Source: Antedon mediterranea (Eukaryota; Echinodermata; Crinoidea; Comatulida; Antedonidae). From it: a stretch of 64,000 bases of DNA. A program made the translations under genes and the position numbers. The notes under the pieces were generated by a model. It saw nothing but the letters and a program-made list of their open reading frames with translations. It was not told the origin of the DNA and ran no database searches. Each line of letters begins with the position of its first letter. The stretch's first letter is position 1. Below are positions 15,401-24,204 of this stretch, piece by piece. The DNA lies in assembly GCF_964355755.1 (NCBI RefSeq), contig NC_092670.1, positions 7,401,001-7,465,000 on the forward strand, read 5' to 3'.

Positions 15401-18400
15401 AAAACTGCACAACCAATCGTATCTTAGGAAATAAGTCCTGACGTCCTGAATCGAAAATCGCAGCTATTTTCTTGTAAAAGGGTAGTGCAATGTTTTTTCT
15501 CTGCTGAACATTGGATTCGTGAAAATAAATTTGCCTAGTGGAAAACATGCTTTAGTATTCAACCTCTAGTAGTAGATCAACAATGGTGTCTAATCTGATT
15601 ATCATTCTACATGCCAATTATAATCAACAAACAATACATAATCACATGTACATATAGTGAACTATAGGTGCTTAGCCAGCGTGAATATTCATAATTCAAT
15701 ATTATTATTTCTAACTGCACTGATTCTTTGCAATCACACAGTTATAACTCTCTGTTTTCATATCCTGTTTAAAATCACATCAATAATGTAACAACATACA
15801 GTAGTAATTTTTTAGTTAAAATATTAAATATTTTTATCAATATTCGACGTATTCAAATATAATTTTAATATCATTTATTTTATTTTCTTTAGTTATTTAT
15901 TATAAAGCCGGCGTTAGATCTCATGACATTGGCGTTGATGCAATTGTACGGTTCATTACTATCAATCAATGTAGTCATATTTGCATCATAATAGAATAGG
16001 CCCAGATGTATGGAAAGTAAACAAAGAGTGAGAGTGGACATATTATGCATGATTTGATTCATAAATATACATTTCACCACACAGTGTTGTCCTAGTTATT
16101 TGTTATTACTTTCAGTGTTCACATAATAATAGTAGTACTAGTATAGTAGTGTTCTCTAAAATAAGAAGAGTCCTTCTCAAAAGAATGCAAATTATTTAAG
16201 GGCCAGTGATGTGTCTGTACTTCCAATAAGAACCAAGCCCTGGCCCACTCAAAGGTTCAGGTAAATTTTAAAGGCCCATGTACAGTAGGATGGTCAAGCT
16301 GCATTCACGACTTCTTTATTAAAATAATGATACTTCAATCAAGTGTTTAGTTGCCATCCTCTAAAGAATGGGTACCAAAAAAGGTCTGCAATAAAGATAT
16401 TATGTGTGCCTCTCACAAAAATGCCTACTGTTTAGTGACTGTTAGTAATATATGGTCAAATCTCCCAATACCATTTTACCAGACTCTCTGGAAACCAGAA
16501 ACTCTCCCAATTACCAGATTTTTCTTGAAGTACAGTAGTCGAACAGTCCCAAATTCATTTTTACCAATAAAAATGCATTCCGAATACCAGACTTTTTCTG
16601 AAACCCATTTCATATTTGGCCAGCCCAAAGGAGTCCGCTATTGGCAGAGCTGACTGTAGTATAATGCGAGTACAGTTTAGTTGCATACGTAGTTAGTAAA
16701 TATGGACTAGCAACTTTACAGGGCCGAGATACTAAACTACCAGTTGTATCCTGTATGCAATACTGTTTTGTAAACAATTTTATCTCCACAATGATAAATC
16801 CAGCAATTAGTATTGGCCTTATCACATAAGTCTGCAACATTGATATACAGTAGGTACAGTAATGTATATTATGTACAGTAGAAAGGAATGGTATTGACTA
16901 CAGTGGATTGTAAGACATCAAAACCAAGTGTTGCGGATGATTGAGTTTTTTTAATTTTAAATGTGTTTTACCATAAGGGTTTACTTTTTGTGTGTCTAAA
17001 GTTGTTTTTAATAAGATGGCACAGTCTTGCAGGATTTGTCAACGGGAAGGGTGGGTTATTCTGAGTATTTGGACAGTACAGTGGGAAACACATGGTTGCG
17101 GATGCCAAGAAGAACAAAAGAAAAAAAAACTATATCACTCTAACTAACGTTCAATAAAATGTCAGTACTAAAGACATGTGTGATGTAATTTTTTCAAAAC
17201 AATAACAATACTAAGTCTGTATTGTAATCCAAAAGTTGCCCGAGAATCTATGTTTTATGCTACACATTGTTTGATGACAAGCAATCATACATTGATGAGA
17301 GAGGAACTGGCTGTCACAATGGCAGATAGGAAGTTATGGAGGAATCTAGTAATACAAGTTCAGGTACTGTATGTCCCGGACTAAGTAAGTAAGTTTGATG
17401 ATAAAGAGGATGTTTAAGTGATGATAATTTAGACTTGTGTGATACTATAGTGATGGTCACAATGGCAGATAGGAAGTTATGGAGGAATCTAGTAATACAA
17501 GTTCAGGTATGTCCCGGACTAAGTAAGTAAGTTTGATGATAAAGAGGATGTTTAAGTGATGATAATTTAGACTTGTGTGATACTATAGTGATGAGAAAAC
17601 GAAATTGGTATTGCTGATTTTATAATTTAATAATAAAAAAATGCCAGTAATAATAAAAACAATGAATGAAATATAATTTGTTCGGTTCCAACATCACTGA
17701 CACTTACCGGTCTGACCCTTTTCCTGAAAACGGCAATAAGTATGTAGTATTTCCTTCCATTTCGACACAACATTTTGTTCCAAGGCTTATCTCTGTAGAA
17801 AATACAATTTAATTAAATACAATATTTCTGCAATTTCGAAATATGTCTTTAGAAATAGGAAACTCCAGATGGTATAGAGAGAAAAAAATTGTGCAGTTTG
17901 TCAGAGCTCAGGAAATGAAAACAAAAATTAAAATTGAGCACTAGATCTTGTAATAGAAAACAAAGGACGTAAAACAACTGCAGGATTTGTGTAAATATGT
18001 AAATTTGCCTACAGTAGTACAGTATAAGAACAACTTTTTGCAGTTGCTTAAAATGTATATTTTACAGAACAGAATTTACTGTAGGTGTAAACTGGGTTAT
18101 GATTGGTTGGTTAAACTTTTGCAGGAATCTAACAAGTTTAAGACCTGAAGTTGGCTTCTGGTTTTTGGTAAACTACAGTATTTTGTAATAATTGTGAATG
18201 AACAATCACAATTTGGCATGTTAATTAACACCTGCCTGCAAATCCAGAAATTGCTGATTAGAAAGGAAGAGGATGTTGATATTACTTTTTTCTAGCCTAC
18301 TTACTTACTACTACATCAATACAAACACAGTTGAATTGGTATAATAATCAAATACCAGCACAATTAATATAATAATAATATATAATATAGAGGCTATTGA

Positions 18401-18873
18401 CACTGTCTGTAGGTTTAGATATGGTTTTAGATATACAGTAGGCCTACCTCTCTTTTTCTGGCTGGCTGGGGGTATGTTTCAATTCTACAATACTTATTAT
18501 AAGATAAGGCTAGGAGGGCCTAGTAGGCCTAGCCTACTAGAGTACAATTCAATAAATATTTCATGTAGGCCCTAGCTAGATATTAATTATTATTTGTTGT
18601 CCTTTTAATATTATACGCTAGGCCTATATGCTATTGCTATAAACAAATATTTATTTAATATTTATTTAATTCTTCTATTATTAAAAGACAACTTTACAAT
18701 ATGGTACTCTACATCAGAGCTGGTGGTAACCAACCAACTTCACACAGTGATTGGCACCGCCCGTTGAGGCATGTCATTACATCATATTCATAAGAAAGAA
18801 GATGGCTCAGCCTACCTCGCCTGTTGAAGGGTCGCACACGGACAGCCACTTTCACTTTGCTCTTTGAAGACAT
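377..18873 (-). CDS. KIF13: KIF13-like kinesin-3 motor, N-terminal part of gene (9 exons, continues off left edge)
   Basis: Plus-end-directed microtubule motor of the kinesin-3 family that carries vesicle cargo in the cytoplasm. Nine minus-strand exons join in one frame with GT-AG junctions: 18873-18816, 17792-17708, 12587-12575, 12111-12054, 7554-7462, 7064-6881, 6538-6454, 2551-2417 and 400-377 (735 nt, 245 residues). The product begins [19 protein letters not shown]. The P-loop GQTGSGKS is at about residues 100-107, split between exons 5 and 6, and switch I reads [10 protein letters not shown] at about 211-220. The run [18 protein letters not shown] fits KIF13 better than KIF1 or KIF16. 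Switch II (DLAGSE), the FHA domain and the tail lie beyond position 1. Two exons are only 13 and 24 nt. The gene follows RPL19 on the same strand. Kinesin-3 is certain; the KIF13 subfamily is very likely. Confidence 0.93.
401..2416 (-). other. KIF13 intron 8, AT-rich, no gene
   Basis: About 2 kb of AT-rich intron with scattered TACAGTA/TACTGTA words and homopolymer runs. I see no exon, RNA gene or clear transposon end. Positions 1-376 are the start of the next intron and also show nothing. Confidence 0.6.
2417..2551 (-). CDS. KIF13: KIF13 exon 8 (switch I)
   Basis: Acceptor TCTTTACAG, donor GTAAGT; 45 whole codons from [19 protein letters not shown] to DIETN. It carries switch I ([13 protein letters not shown]), which senses the gamma-phosphate of ATP. 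His replaces the Glu usually found before ESSRSH in KIF13; the invariant SSR is intact. Confidence 0.94.
3486..3830. repeat. Intronic hairpin plus third copy of a dispersed repeat
   Basis: A 13-bp inverted pair CAATCACAAGCGA / TCGCTTGTGATTG sits at 3486-3498 and 3507-3519. From about 3580 the sequence resembles two stretches 50 kb away (about 54343-54590 and 57296-57545). Shared landmarks are GACCC(A/G)AGACATG, then a GTTAGTA(T/C)AAG segment, then GAAAAGCAAAGA and TGG/TGTGCTATTCCTG-like text. It lies in KIF13 intron 7, which otherwise (2552-6453) shows nothing coding. Confidence 0.55.
6454..6538 (-). CDS. KIF13: KIF13 exon 7
   Basis: Acceptor ATCATAG, donor GTATTT. It encodes [19 protein letters not shown] followed by SALAVSSFQ. 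This corresponds to the LKVREHK..GPYVDGL.. .AV.SFED segment of KIF13. It ends on a codon boundary. Confidence 0.92.
6881..7064 (-). CDS. KIF13: KIF13 exon 6 (P-loop and central motor)
   Basis: Acceptor ATCTAG, donor GTGAGT. It opens with [17 protein letters not shown], completing the Walker A loop, continues through [11 protein letters not shown] and reaches [21 protein letters not shown]. All are hallmark kinesin-3 motor segments. Confidence 0.94.
7160..7345 (+). repeat. Possible tRNA-derived SINE fragment
   Basis: It has an A-box-like GCTTGGTGGTTGAA at about 7188 and a B-box-like GGTTCAATTAT at about 7231, with tRNA-like spacing, followed by unrelated AT-rich sequence. The arms do not fold into a good cloverleaf, so it is a SINE head or decayed tRNA relic, not a tRNA gene. 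It lies in KIF13 intron 5. Confidence 0.35.
7462..7554 (-). CDS. KIF13: KIF13 exon 5 (helix before P-loop)
   Basis: Acceptor TTTCAG, donor GTATGA. It encodes a V-F-E-C-L-G segment and then [15 protein letters not shown], the strongly conserved run before the nucleotide-binding loop. The Gly codon of the P-loop is split 1/2 with exon 6. Confidence 0.92.
9278..9345. repeat. Short interspersed repeat fragment
   Basis: The text TTTCTATAGCGCCTTTACGA, then AGATCAAAGGGGTTTACAAG, resembles a short repeat tail ('cgcctttacgaagatcaaaggcgctttaca') that I recall from other marine invertebrate genomes. Recognition is from memory. It lies in KIF13 intron 4; the rest of 7555-12053, apart from the foldback element listed next, shows nothing coding. 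Confidence 0.3.
10570..11075. repeat. Foldback (MITE-like) element in KIF13 intron 4
   Basis: The left arm contains ACAAGTTGTAACCAGGTTT (about 10599-10617) and the right arm its reverse complement AAACCTGGTTACAACTTGT (11044-11062). Both arms are next to TTCACACT. The interior is richer in G+C than the surrounding intron and contains three overlapping minus-strand ORFs with no recognisable protein, which I treat as chance. Confidence 0.7.
12054..12111 (-). CDS. KIF13: KIF13 exon 4
   Basis: Acceptor TTTACAG, donor GTAGGT. It encodes [19 protein letters not shown], equivalent to the FAFDHCFWSMDES segment of KIF13 that leads into the first helix. It ends one base into the Gly codon. Confidence 0.9.
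12575..12587 (-). CDS. KIF13: KIF13 exon 3, 13-nt microexon
   Basis: The 13 nt lie between an acceptor ending CAACAG and a donor GTGAGT. It supplies the third base of Arg plus codons Lys-Ser-Lys-Lys. Only with it do exons 2 and 4 share a frame, giving [15 protein letters not shown], the counterpart of the basic stretch before the conserved F.(F/Y)DHCF strand in KIF13. Being 13 nt it is not a multiple of three, so skipping would shift the frame. Confidence 0.78.
12800..12960 (+). repeat. Possible SINE fragment with B-box
   Basis: A stretch with CCTGGTTCAAATC (B-box-like) preceded by weak A-box-like text, then a CCACTCCCGGGGGGTTTTAA segment out of keeping with the AT-rich intron. Too decayed to name. 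Confidence 0.25.
17313..17593. repeat. Tandem duplication, 143 bp and 138 bp units
   Basis: Unit 1 spans 17313-17455 and unit 2 spans 17456-17593. They look identical except that unit 1 has five extra bases (ACTGT) after TTCAGGT. Such near-identity points to a recent event. It lies in KIF13 intron 2, just 3' of exon 2 in transcript terms. The rest of intron 2 (12588-17312) shows no gene. Confidence 0.9.
17708..17792 (-). CDS. KIF13: KIF13 exon 2
   Basis: Acceptor ...TTCTACAG, donor GTAAGT. It encodes [15 protein letters not shown] followed by a short variable stretch ending KGSD. This matches the KIF13 pattern of (E/D)L..TKCVV.MEGN after the first strand. It ends two bases into a codon (CG). 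Confidence 0.9.
18816..18873 (-). CDS. KIF13: KIF13 exon 1 (start codon, first motor beta-strand)
   Basis: ATG at 18873-18871 opens residues 1-19 with the kinesin start signature [13 protein letters not shown]. The donor reads GTAGGC (18815-18810). The exon ends after one base of codon 20, which joins AG from the next exon to give GAG (Glu). Confidence 0.93.
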
Positions 18874-19838
18874 GATTGCGTATATAACACATATATTTAT
18901 AATTGGAAAATTAAATCATCATTTTAAAAATATATATCATCCAAGAGATTCCATTTTAGATAATTCCGACAGCAGATACACAGCCAAGAAAACTAGACCA
19001 AAGCCTCCCTTACTTTTTATCTCCGATTGATGTTGTGTTGTGCACACTTGCAGATTCTCTCTAGATGGCGCTATAACAAATTATCATCGCCCCCGACAAG
19101 CAGCTTCTTCAGCACATGTCATGTTGTTGGTTGAAAAACTGGGAAAACCCAGGGAAGGTCTTTGGAAAACCCAATTTAATGACTACGGTCCACGGAACAT
19201 TGTCCCTATACATTTGTATTGACCTACGTAGAAAACCATATTGTATTTAATGATGATTCATGAATTTGGTAAATGTAATCTCTTTCCATCACATTATTTA
19301 TGGATGTGGATACACAAACAAATTCCAGTTTGTTGTAGAAATAAAAAGTTACCTACCTATTAATTATAGGAAAAACCAATACAATTGTGAATGTTGTTGT
19401 AGTATCATTTTCATCTACCAATGAAATATTCTCTTCTTCCTTAATGAATACAAAACATTCATTGTGAAGACAACATACTTTCTTCTAAATGATACAAACA
19501 GAAAATCATGTACTGTATCATATTTATTTATCTCAACAAAAAGCCAGCCTGCTATTTTTTATCTTGCCAGACATCATTAAAACTCGCATTTATTTCATGC
19601 TTGAAGTTGTTTTATACTGTCCTATACATAAAACGTGCATCGAGTGGCTGATAAAAATCTAGGTTTGATAAAGGGTAGCCTGAACATACGTGAAAATGAA
19701 ATCAAATATTATGATACTAAATTAACAATATGTACTTATGACTAGGTAATTTTTTTACTTCAGGAATGTTGTCAAATCTAGGCGGTATTTTTGAAACACA
19801 ATAAACAAGCAAAAAAACAAACAAACTTTAGATACAGT
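18874..19838. other. RPL19-KIF13 intergenic region, KIF13 promoter and 5' UTR
   Basis: About 1 kb between the RPL19 3' end and the KIF13 ATG, both on the minus strand. It must hold the kinesin 5' UTR and core promoter, but I cannot place a TATA box or start site with confidence. Two short plus-strand ORFs here have no recognisable domain. Confidence 0.5.
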
Positions 19839-19849
19839 TTTATTTTATT
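19839..19849 (-). terminator. RPL19 polyadenylation signals
   Basis: Two overlapping AATAAA hexamers on the minus strand (AATAAAATAAA), about 120 nt after the RPL19 stop codon. This is the usual distance for a short ribosomal-protein 3' UTR. Confidence 0.7.
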
Positions 19850-19970
19850 TTTGATTCGCAAACAAATGTTACAGGATTTGAGGAGTATGCCAGACTTGGC
19901 ATCTAGTAATGCCTTGTACAGTGTTCTTCTGCATCTTAAGTTTCTGTTGCTTTTTTCAGATAGTATTCTC

Positions 19971-20082
19971 CTAATCCTCTTTCATGTATGAGCTAAGCAA
20001 CTCATCACGTTTCTGCGTGATACGAGCCTCACGTCTCTTGCGAGCTTCCTTTGTCTTTTGTCTTCTTGCTTCAGCTTGGTCA
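19971..20082 (-). CDS. RPL19: RPL19 exon 5 (C-terminal basic helix, stop)
   Basis: Acceptor ATTTTCAG. It encodes [20 protein letters not shown] and ends SSYMKED with TAG at 19973-19971. In the ribosome this is the long C-terminal helix of eL19. The tail is a few residues shorter than in vertebrates. Confidence 0.95.
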
Positions 20083-23000
20083 CTGAAAATAAAAAGAAAA
20101 AAGGATTATATTCACATGAAATTCTAATAAAACTACTGTATATACCAATCTACAGTTAACATTATAGCATTACAGACGAGCGAAAATTGTAAGCAAAAGA
20201 CTCCGTGGCTTTTCCCATTTACACAGCGCGCGGAGTTCGCGAACAGAGTGGTGGAAAGTAGGTGCGTGTAGGCCTCGAGGCTAATGCATGTTACAGTCAC
20301 TGCTGGCCTGGATGTGACTGACTGTCAGTAGGCCTAGCACACACAGGCCTAAGTTTTAGAGGGAATTGTTGCCTAATAATGTACTAAAATGTATATTTTC
20401 TTTTCACTATCCTTATACGAACATTAGTCACGTCGTAGGTGTTTGTATTTCTGAATAAAAAGAAGAAGAAACTATAGGCTAGGCCTACTACGGCACTCTC
20501 GTATTTATTGTCGTCTTTCACTCGACGGACGCAAAAAAAAGTTGTTGATAGATGACGTCATTTCAATCATTGGCCAGAATCCATAATTACCACGCGGTAT
20601 TCTCAAAATCGAATCTGTTTCGATCCTCTGCGGATTTCCGCTCAACCGCTCCGCGTTCTGTGTAAATGGTCGTAAGAAATAACATAGCTCCTATTTTTGC
20701 GTTTTCCGCTCAACTTTACCGTTACCGCTCGTCTGTGTAAATTGGCCTTTATAGGCTGTTATGCCACACTGCCATTCGCAACAAAATACAGAATATTAAA
20801 TCGGTAATTAGCGATCCTGATACTAACAGTTAACATTATAGTAATATATAAGGCTGTTGTGCCACACGTCATTCGCAATAAAATATAGAATGGAAGTATG
20901 TTTCCATATGTGCTTGATCCAAAAATGTGGTAACAATATGTATAGTGCTTCGAGGTCTCACAACATTAAGCTGCTCTATAAATCAAGGATATTATTATAT
21001 CTAAACGGTAACATTAGCATTCCTGATATTGATGTGTTCTGTGCAACCAAGCAGGATTGGGCTGTCCAGATCATTCATTTACACATAGATTGCAATCAGT
21101 TAGGATTACAGTCACTATTCCTGGTCTAAAAAAAAACAAATTGACCAAAACTTACGAAAGGAGTTTGCTTCTGGCATTCTCCGCCTTCTTTCTGTGAATG
21201 TACTCCATGAGTACTCTCTTATTTTTGAAGACATTACCCTTTGACTTGAGGTAAAGTTTGTGATATAAGTGGCGATCGATCTTCTTGTTCTCTCTGTACT
21301 TTCTGAGAAGACGTCGCAGGACACGCATTCTTCGGATCCAGATAACTTTGGTTGGCATACGGGCATTAGCAGTACCTTTTCTTTTACCTAAAATGACAAG
21401 TACATAATAATAAAAATGTTAATGTTTTAGACAATTGTGCCAATCTGACAGTAAAATAAAATAAAATTTGTCAGCTGCTGCTTTTACAGATTTTTTTCCC
21501 TTGATTGACACTAAAGTGTTTAAAGCTCTGCCTACAGTACCCAACTTTATGTGACAAAAATATGTGCCCAAATATGGTAGTGATATGCCCAAATATGGTA
21601 GTGATATGACATCATGAGTAGAAACATGACAAACTCTTGCAAACGTGTTGGATTGTTAACAATTGTAAATGTTTTTTCCGAAATGTATAATAAAATAAAA
21701 TGTTTATATATAAAAAAAACAGTACTGGGTTTGACAAATAGCATTAATTTCGTGAACTGTTTTCCTGGATGATCATACAATAAAAACGGTAATGTTGAGA
21801 GGTGTTTTTCTGAATGATCATACAACGGTACTGAGTTTGACCAGACTTTTGCCTATCCTTGGATAAATCTGATCAGTTTTAATTAATTACACCGAACTTA
21901 CCGTAACCGGTATGACGTCCTTTCCTGCGTGCTTCTGTATTCTTGCGTACCCTGGCTCTGGAGTGCACAACCACAGGCTTTCGAATAATCAAACCATCTT
22001 TGATTAACTTTCGTACATTTTGTCCTGAAACACACAATTTTTACATTAAAAAAACATGAAATGTTTTAATCTAATGTTCTATTACACAAACTATGGCAGA
22101 GAAGTGCCTTAAAGATGTGCTGATGGATGCAGTCTGTACTCCACCACTCAACTCGTGTCTCACTTTTAATGTAATACTTACTTGAATTCGCATTTGCAAT
22201 TTCAGTGATTTCATTTGGATCCAACCAAATCTTGTTTTTGCCACAGTTCAGAACGCTGGAAGCCAGACGCTTCTGCAAACGGAGATTACTGCAAAAAAGA
22301 AAAGTCAAGATATGAAAGTGGTAATATAATATGCACATTATGGAAACAACTCAGGAACTGGAATTATCAATTCATTAAAAATTTGACCTACCATCCACAT
22401 TCCAAAACATTTACTCCTCTTAGACTACCGGATTAGGCCAAGTTGAGCCGCCGCCAGAAAAACATTATTTTCTATGAAACGCCAAATGCTTACTTTCGCC
22501 GGTGCTCGTTTCTATTTATATTAGGCTAATTATTAGATATATCGATGTATATTCCAAAGTTTATATATCACGGTTTTTAGTATATATTATTAAATATTAT
22601 AATTAAAGACTATCTGACTTGTAGATTCCAAAATATAAAGCTTAAAACATGACCGAAAATGATCGTTTTTAGCCAAAAATGACGTAAACATGTTGCCCCC
22701 TCAGGCGGCAGTTGTATGAACTCCTAGGCCTACTCCATTTTTCGGTAAAATAATTGCATAAAATCACCGTTTTTTAGTAAAATATTTTGTGTATTAACAT
22801 TGTAAAATTCAATAAAATATGATATTAAAAGATAGAAAATAAAAAATAATTATTATTTAACCTCATTCGAATAATATCAATACTCTATTAGTTCTGAGAG
22901 ACAACATGATTTTACGTGGTAGGCATACACGCGAGAAAAATATTATGGAGTGCACTGCATTTTTACCTCAATGAAAGATTAAAAACAATTAAATTATTAA

Positions 23001-23877
23001 ATATGACTACTTTCCTTTGCTGTGTTGTTATGGCGGTTCAAACCAACAAAATTGTAGTATGTAATTATTATTTATTTTCATGACCCAATAAACCTAAAGA
23101 CCATGAACTTATGTACTAGGACACCACTCTATCACTACGCGAAATGTCGTAAAAGACGCACTGAGCGTTTCATAGAAATTACCGGCGGCTCAACTGGTCG
23201 GCGGCCCAACCAGTCATATCCCAGACTACCTACCACACAGAAATGTTATGCGATTCAAATGTTCATTGCTTGTTTTTTTTTTCAAATTGTATTTATATTT
23301 TAACCTCACAAAAAATACTGGCAAGGGACCTGCAACCTAGTAGGTAGTAGTAGTATTCCTGGCTAGTAGTAGGCTAGGCTTCTTCAACTCAATTAAATGC
23401 TGTCCCTTTTTTTATAAACTTTACTTTTAGTTTACAAAATCGTGGCGTGCATGATGCAGGAAGCACGAAGACGAAGTGAAAGCTGGTTTATTAATTAAAA
23501 TGGTGGTGGCAAGTGTAGTAAGGCAATGTAATGCACTTTCGTACTATTCTAGGGCCATATCAATTACTTTCAGTTTTGCATCTTTGAGCGACACCTCTTA
23601 TATTATAAGCTAGCCTAAACATCATTGGTTACCCATCATTCACAACCTACCACCCCGACCCGCCTCAAAGACACACACACGAAGTAGACATAAAAAAAGA
23701 ACTCGACTGGCCTAACTTAATGTTCAAAATACAGATAATCGATTTCCCTAAACAGATATGTTTATCAAAAGGATGGATACACAAATGTTATTAGATCAGT
23801 TAGTTTACTAATTTCGACGTCATTTTACACATATAACGTTAAATTAACCTGTATTTTACACACACAACTTACCTCAT
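19971..23877 (-). CDS. RPL19: 60S ribosomal protein L19 (eL19), complete, 5 exons
   Basis: Structural protein of the large cytosolic ribosomal subunit. Exons 23877-23873, 22288-22182, 22024-21902, 21387-21156 and 20082-19971 join to 579 nt (192 aa plus TAG), close to the 196 aa of the vertebrate protein. Diagnostic runs are [36 protein letters not shown], then [20 protein letters not shown] and [19 protein letters not shown], ending in a basic, Arg/Lys-rich tail ([20 protein letters not shown]). The coding start is only five bases long (ATGAG) before the first intron, as usual in ribosomal protein genes. A 5'-TOP-like tract lies just upstream. Introns 1 and 4 carry foldback elements. Nothing is broken, so it should be expressed at high level. 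Confidence 0.97.
20172..20736. repeat. Foldback element in RPL19 intron 4
   Basis: The ends are ACAGACGAGCG (20172-20182) and CGCTCGTCTGT (20726-20736). A second nested inverted pair, CCATTTACACAGCGCGCGG near 20216 and CCGCGTTCTGTGTAAATGG near 20651, lies inside. It is CpG-rich compared with its surroundings, has no ORF, and is non-autonomous MITE-like. Confidence 0.8.
20752..20895. repeat. Direct repeat pair in RPL19 intron 4
   Basis: ATAGGCTGTTATGCCACACT (from about 20752) recurs as ATAAGGCTGTTGTGCCACAC (from about 20848). Both are followed by a CATTCGCAA(C/T)AAAATA segment. CAGTTAACATTATAG also occurs on both sides of the adjacent foldback element (about 20153 and 20827), suggesting a local duplication around it. 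Confidence 0.6.
20893..21000 (+). repeat. SINE-like fragment, related to 42866-42975
   Basis: GTGCTTGATCCAAAAATG, then a GGTAACAATATG-like and a GCTCTATAAATC-like segment, matches GTGTTTGATCCAAAAATT ... GGTAATAATGTT ... CGCTATATAAGAATG at 42866-42975. Two diverged copies of one short interspersed repeat. Confidence 0.45.
21156..21387 (-). CDS. RPL19: RPL19 exon 4
   Basis: Acceptor ATTTTAG, donor GTAAGT. It encodes [20 protein letters not shown], then the conserved [20 protein letters not shown] and the NVFKNKR motif. Codons are split 1/2 with exon 3 and 2/1 with exon 5. Confidence 0.96.
21565..21606. repeat. Short tandem repeat, 21-nt unit x2
   Basis: GCCCAAATATGGTAGTGATAT occurs twice in a row inside RPL19 intron 3. 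Confidence 0.7.
21902..22024 (-). CDS. RPL19: RPL19 exon 3
   Basis: Acceptor GTTTCAG, donor GTAAGT. It encodes RQNVRKLI(N/K)DGLIIRKP, then [12 protein letters not shown] and [11 protein letters not shown], the most conserved block of eL19. Confidence 0.96.
22182..22288 (-). CDS. RPL19: RPL19 exon 2
   Basis: Acceptor TTTTTTGCAG, donor GTAAGT. It encodes [20 protein letters not shown] and continues [15 protein letters not shown]. Confidence 0.96.
22436..23202. repeat. Foldback element in RPL19 intron 1
   Basis: The left arm GGCCAAGTTGAGCCGCCG (about 22436) and TCTATGAAACGCC have reverse complements GGCGGCTCAACTGGTC and GCGTTTCATAGA near 23165-23200. The arms are imperfect and the interior is AT-rich without an ORF. 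It makes up most of the intron. Confidence 0.6.
23873..23877 (-). CDS. RPL19: RPL19 exon 1 coding part (ATG AG)
   Basis: AAAATGAG|GTAAGT: the start codon plus two bases, completed by T of exon 2 to give Met-Ser-Asn. The context AAA before ATG is favourable. Confidence 0.9.
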
Positions 23878-23900
23878 TTTGCCAAGATGGCTGACACGAG

Positions 23901-23910
23901 GTAAAAGGAC
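23901..23910 (-). promoter_or_regulatory. 5'-TOP-like tract and presumed RPL19 start site
   Basis: On the minus strand GTCCTTTTAC lies 24-33 nt before the ATG. A C followed by pyrimidines at the cap site is the terminal oligopyrimidine signal of ribosomal protein mRNAs (mTOR/LARP1-responsive translation). Position and sequence fit; the start site itself is inferred. Confidence 0.5.
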
Positions 23911-24204
23911 TGACAACTAACCGACCACGTTCAATGGAAAGTAGTACTATTTTTTTACAAATTAAAATGTTATTAATTTATTCTTTATATCATCTGTGAT
24001 GTTTTAAAAATAATTTTTACTTCTCAAGTACTTATATAACTGACATAAATGACGTGCACATAGTAGAAATTAAATGTTTTATTCAGAAATATTATTACGC
24101 ATGATTGTGAAATGGCTATTGTTTATACTAAACGACTGGAAAAAAGTCTAAATGTTATTCTCGAAAATGTATAATTATTGGTGGCGGTGGTGGTGAAGTA
24201 CGAT

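Noticed and set aside
16351-16653. 100-codon plus-strand ORF in kinesin intron 2
   Set aside because: The stretch has repeated ACCAGA(C/A)T text typical of a decayed repeat and no recognisable motif.
17313-17593. Start of a CRISPR-like or satellite array
   Set aside because: Only two units, no spacers, eukaryotic intron context. Simple tandem duplication.
21152-21358. Two overlapping minus-strand ORFs with different translations
   Set aside because: One is RPL19 exon 4 in the true frame; the other is its shadow.
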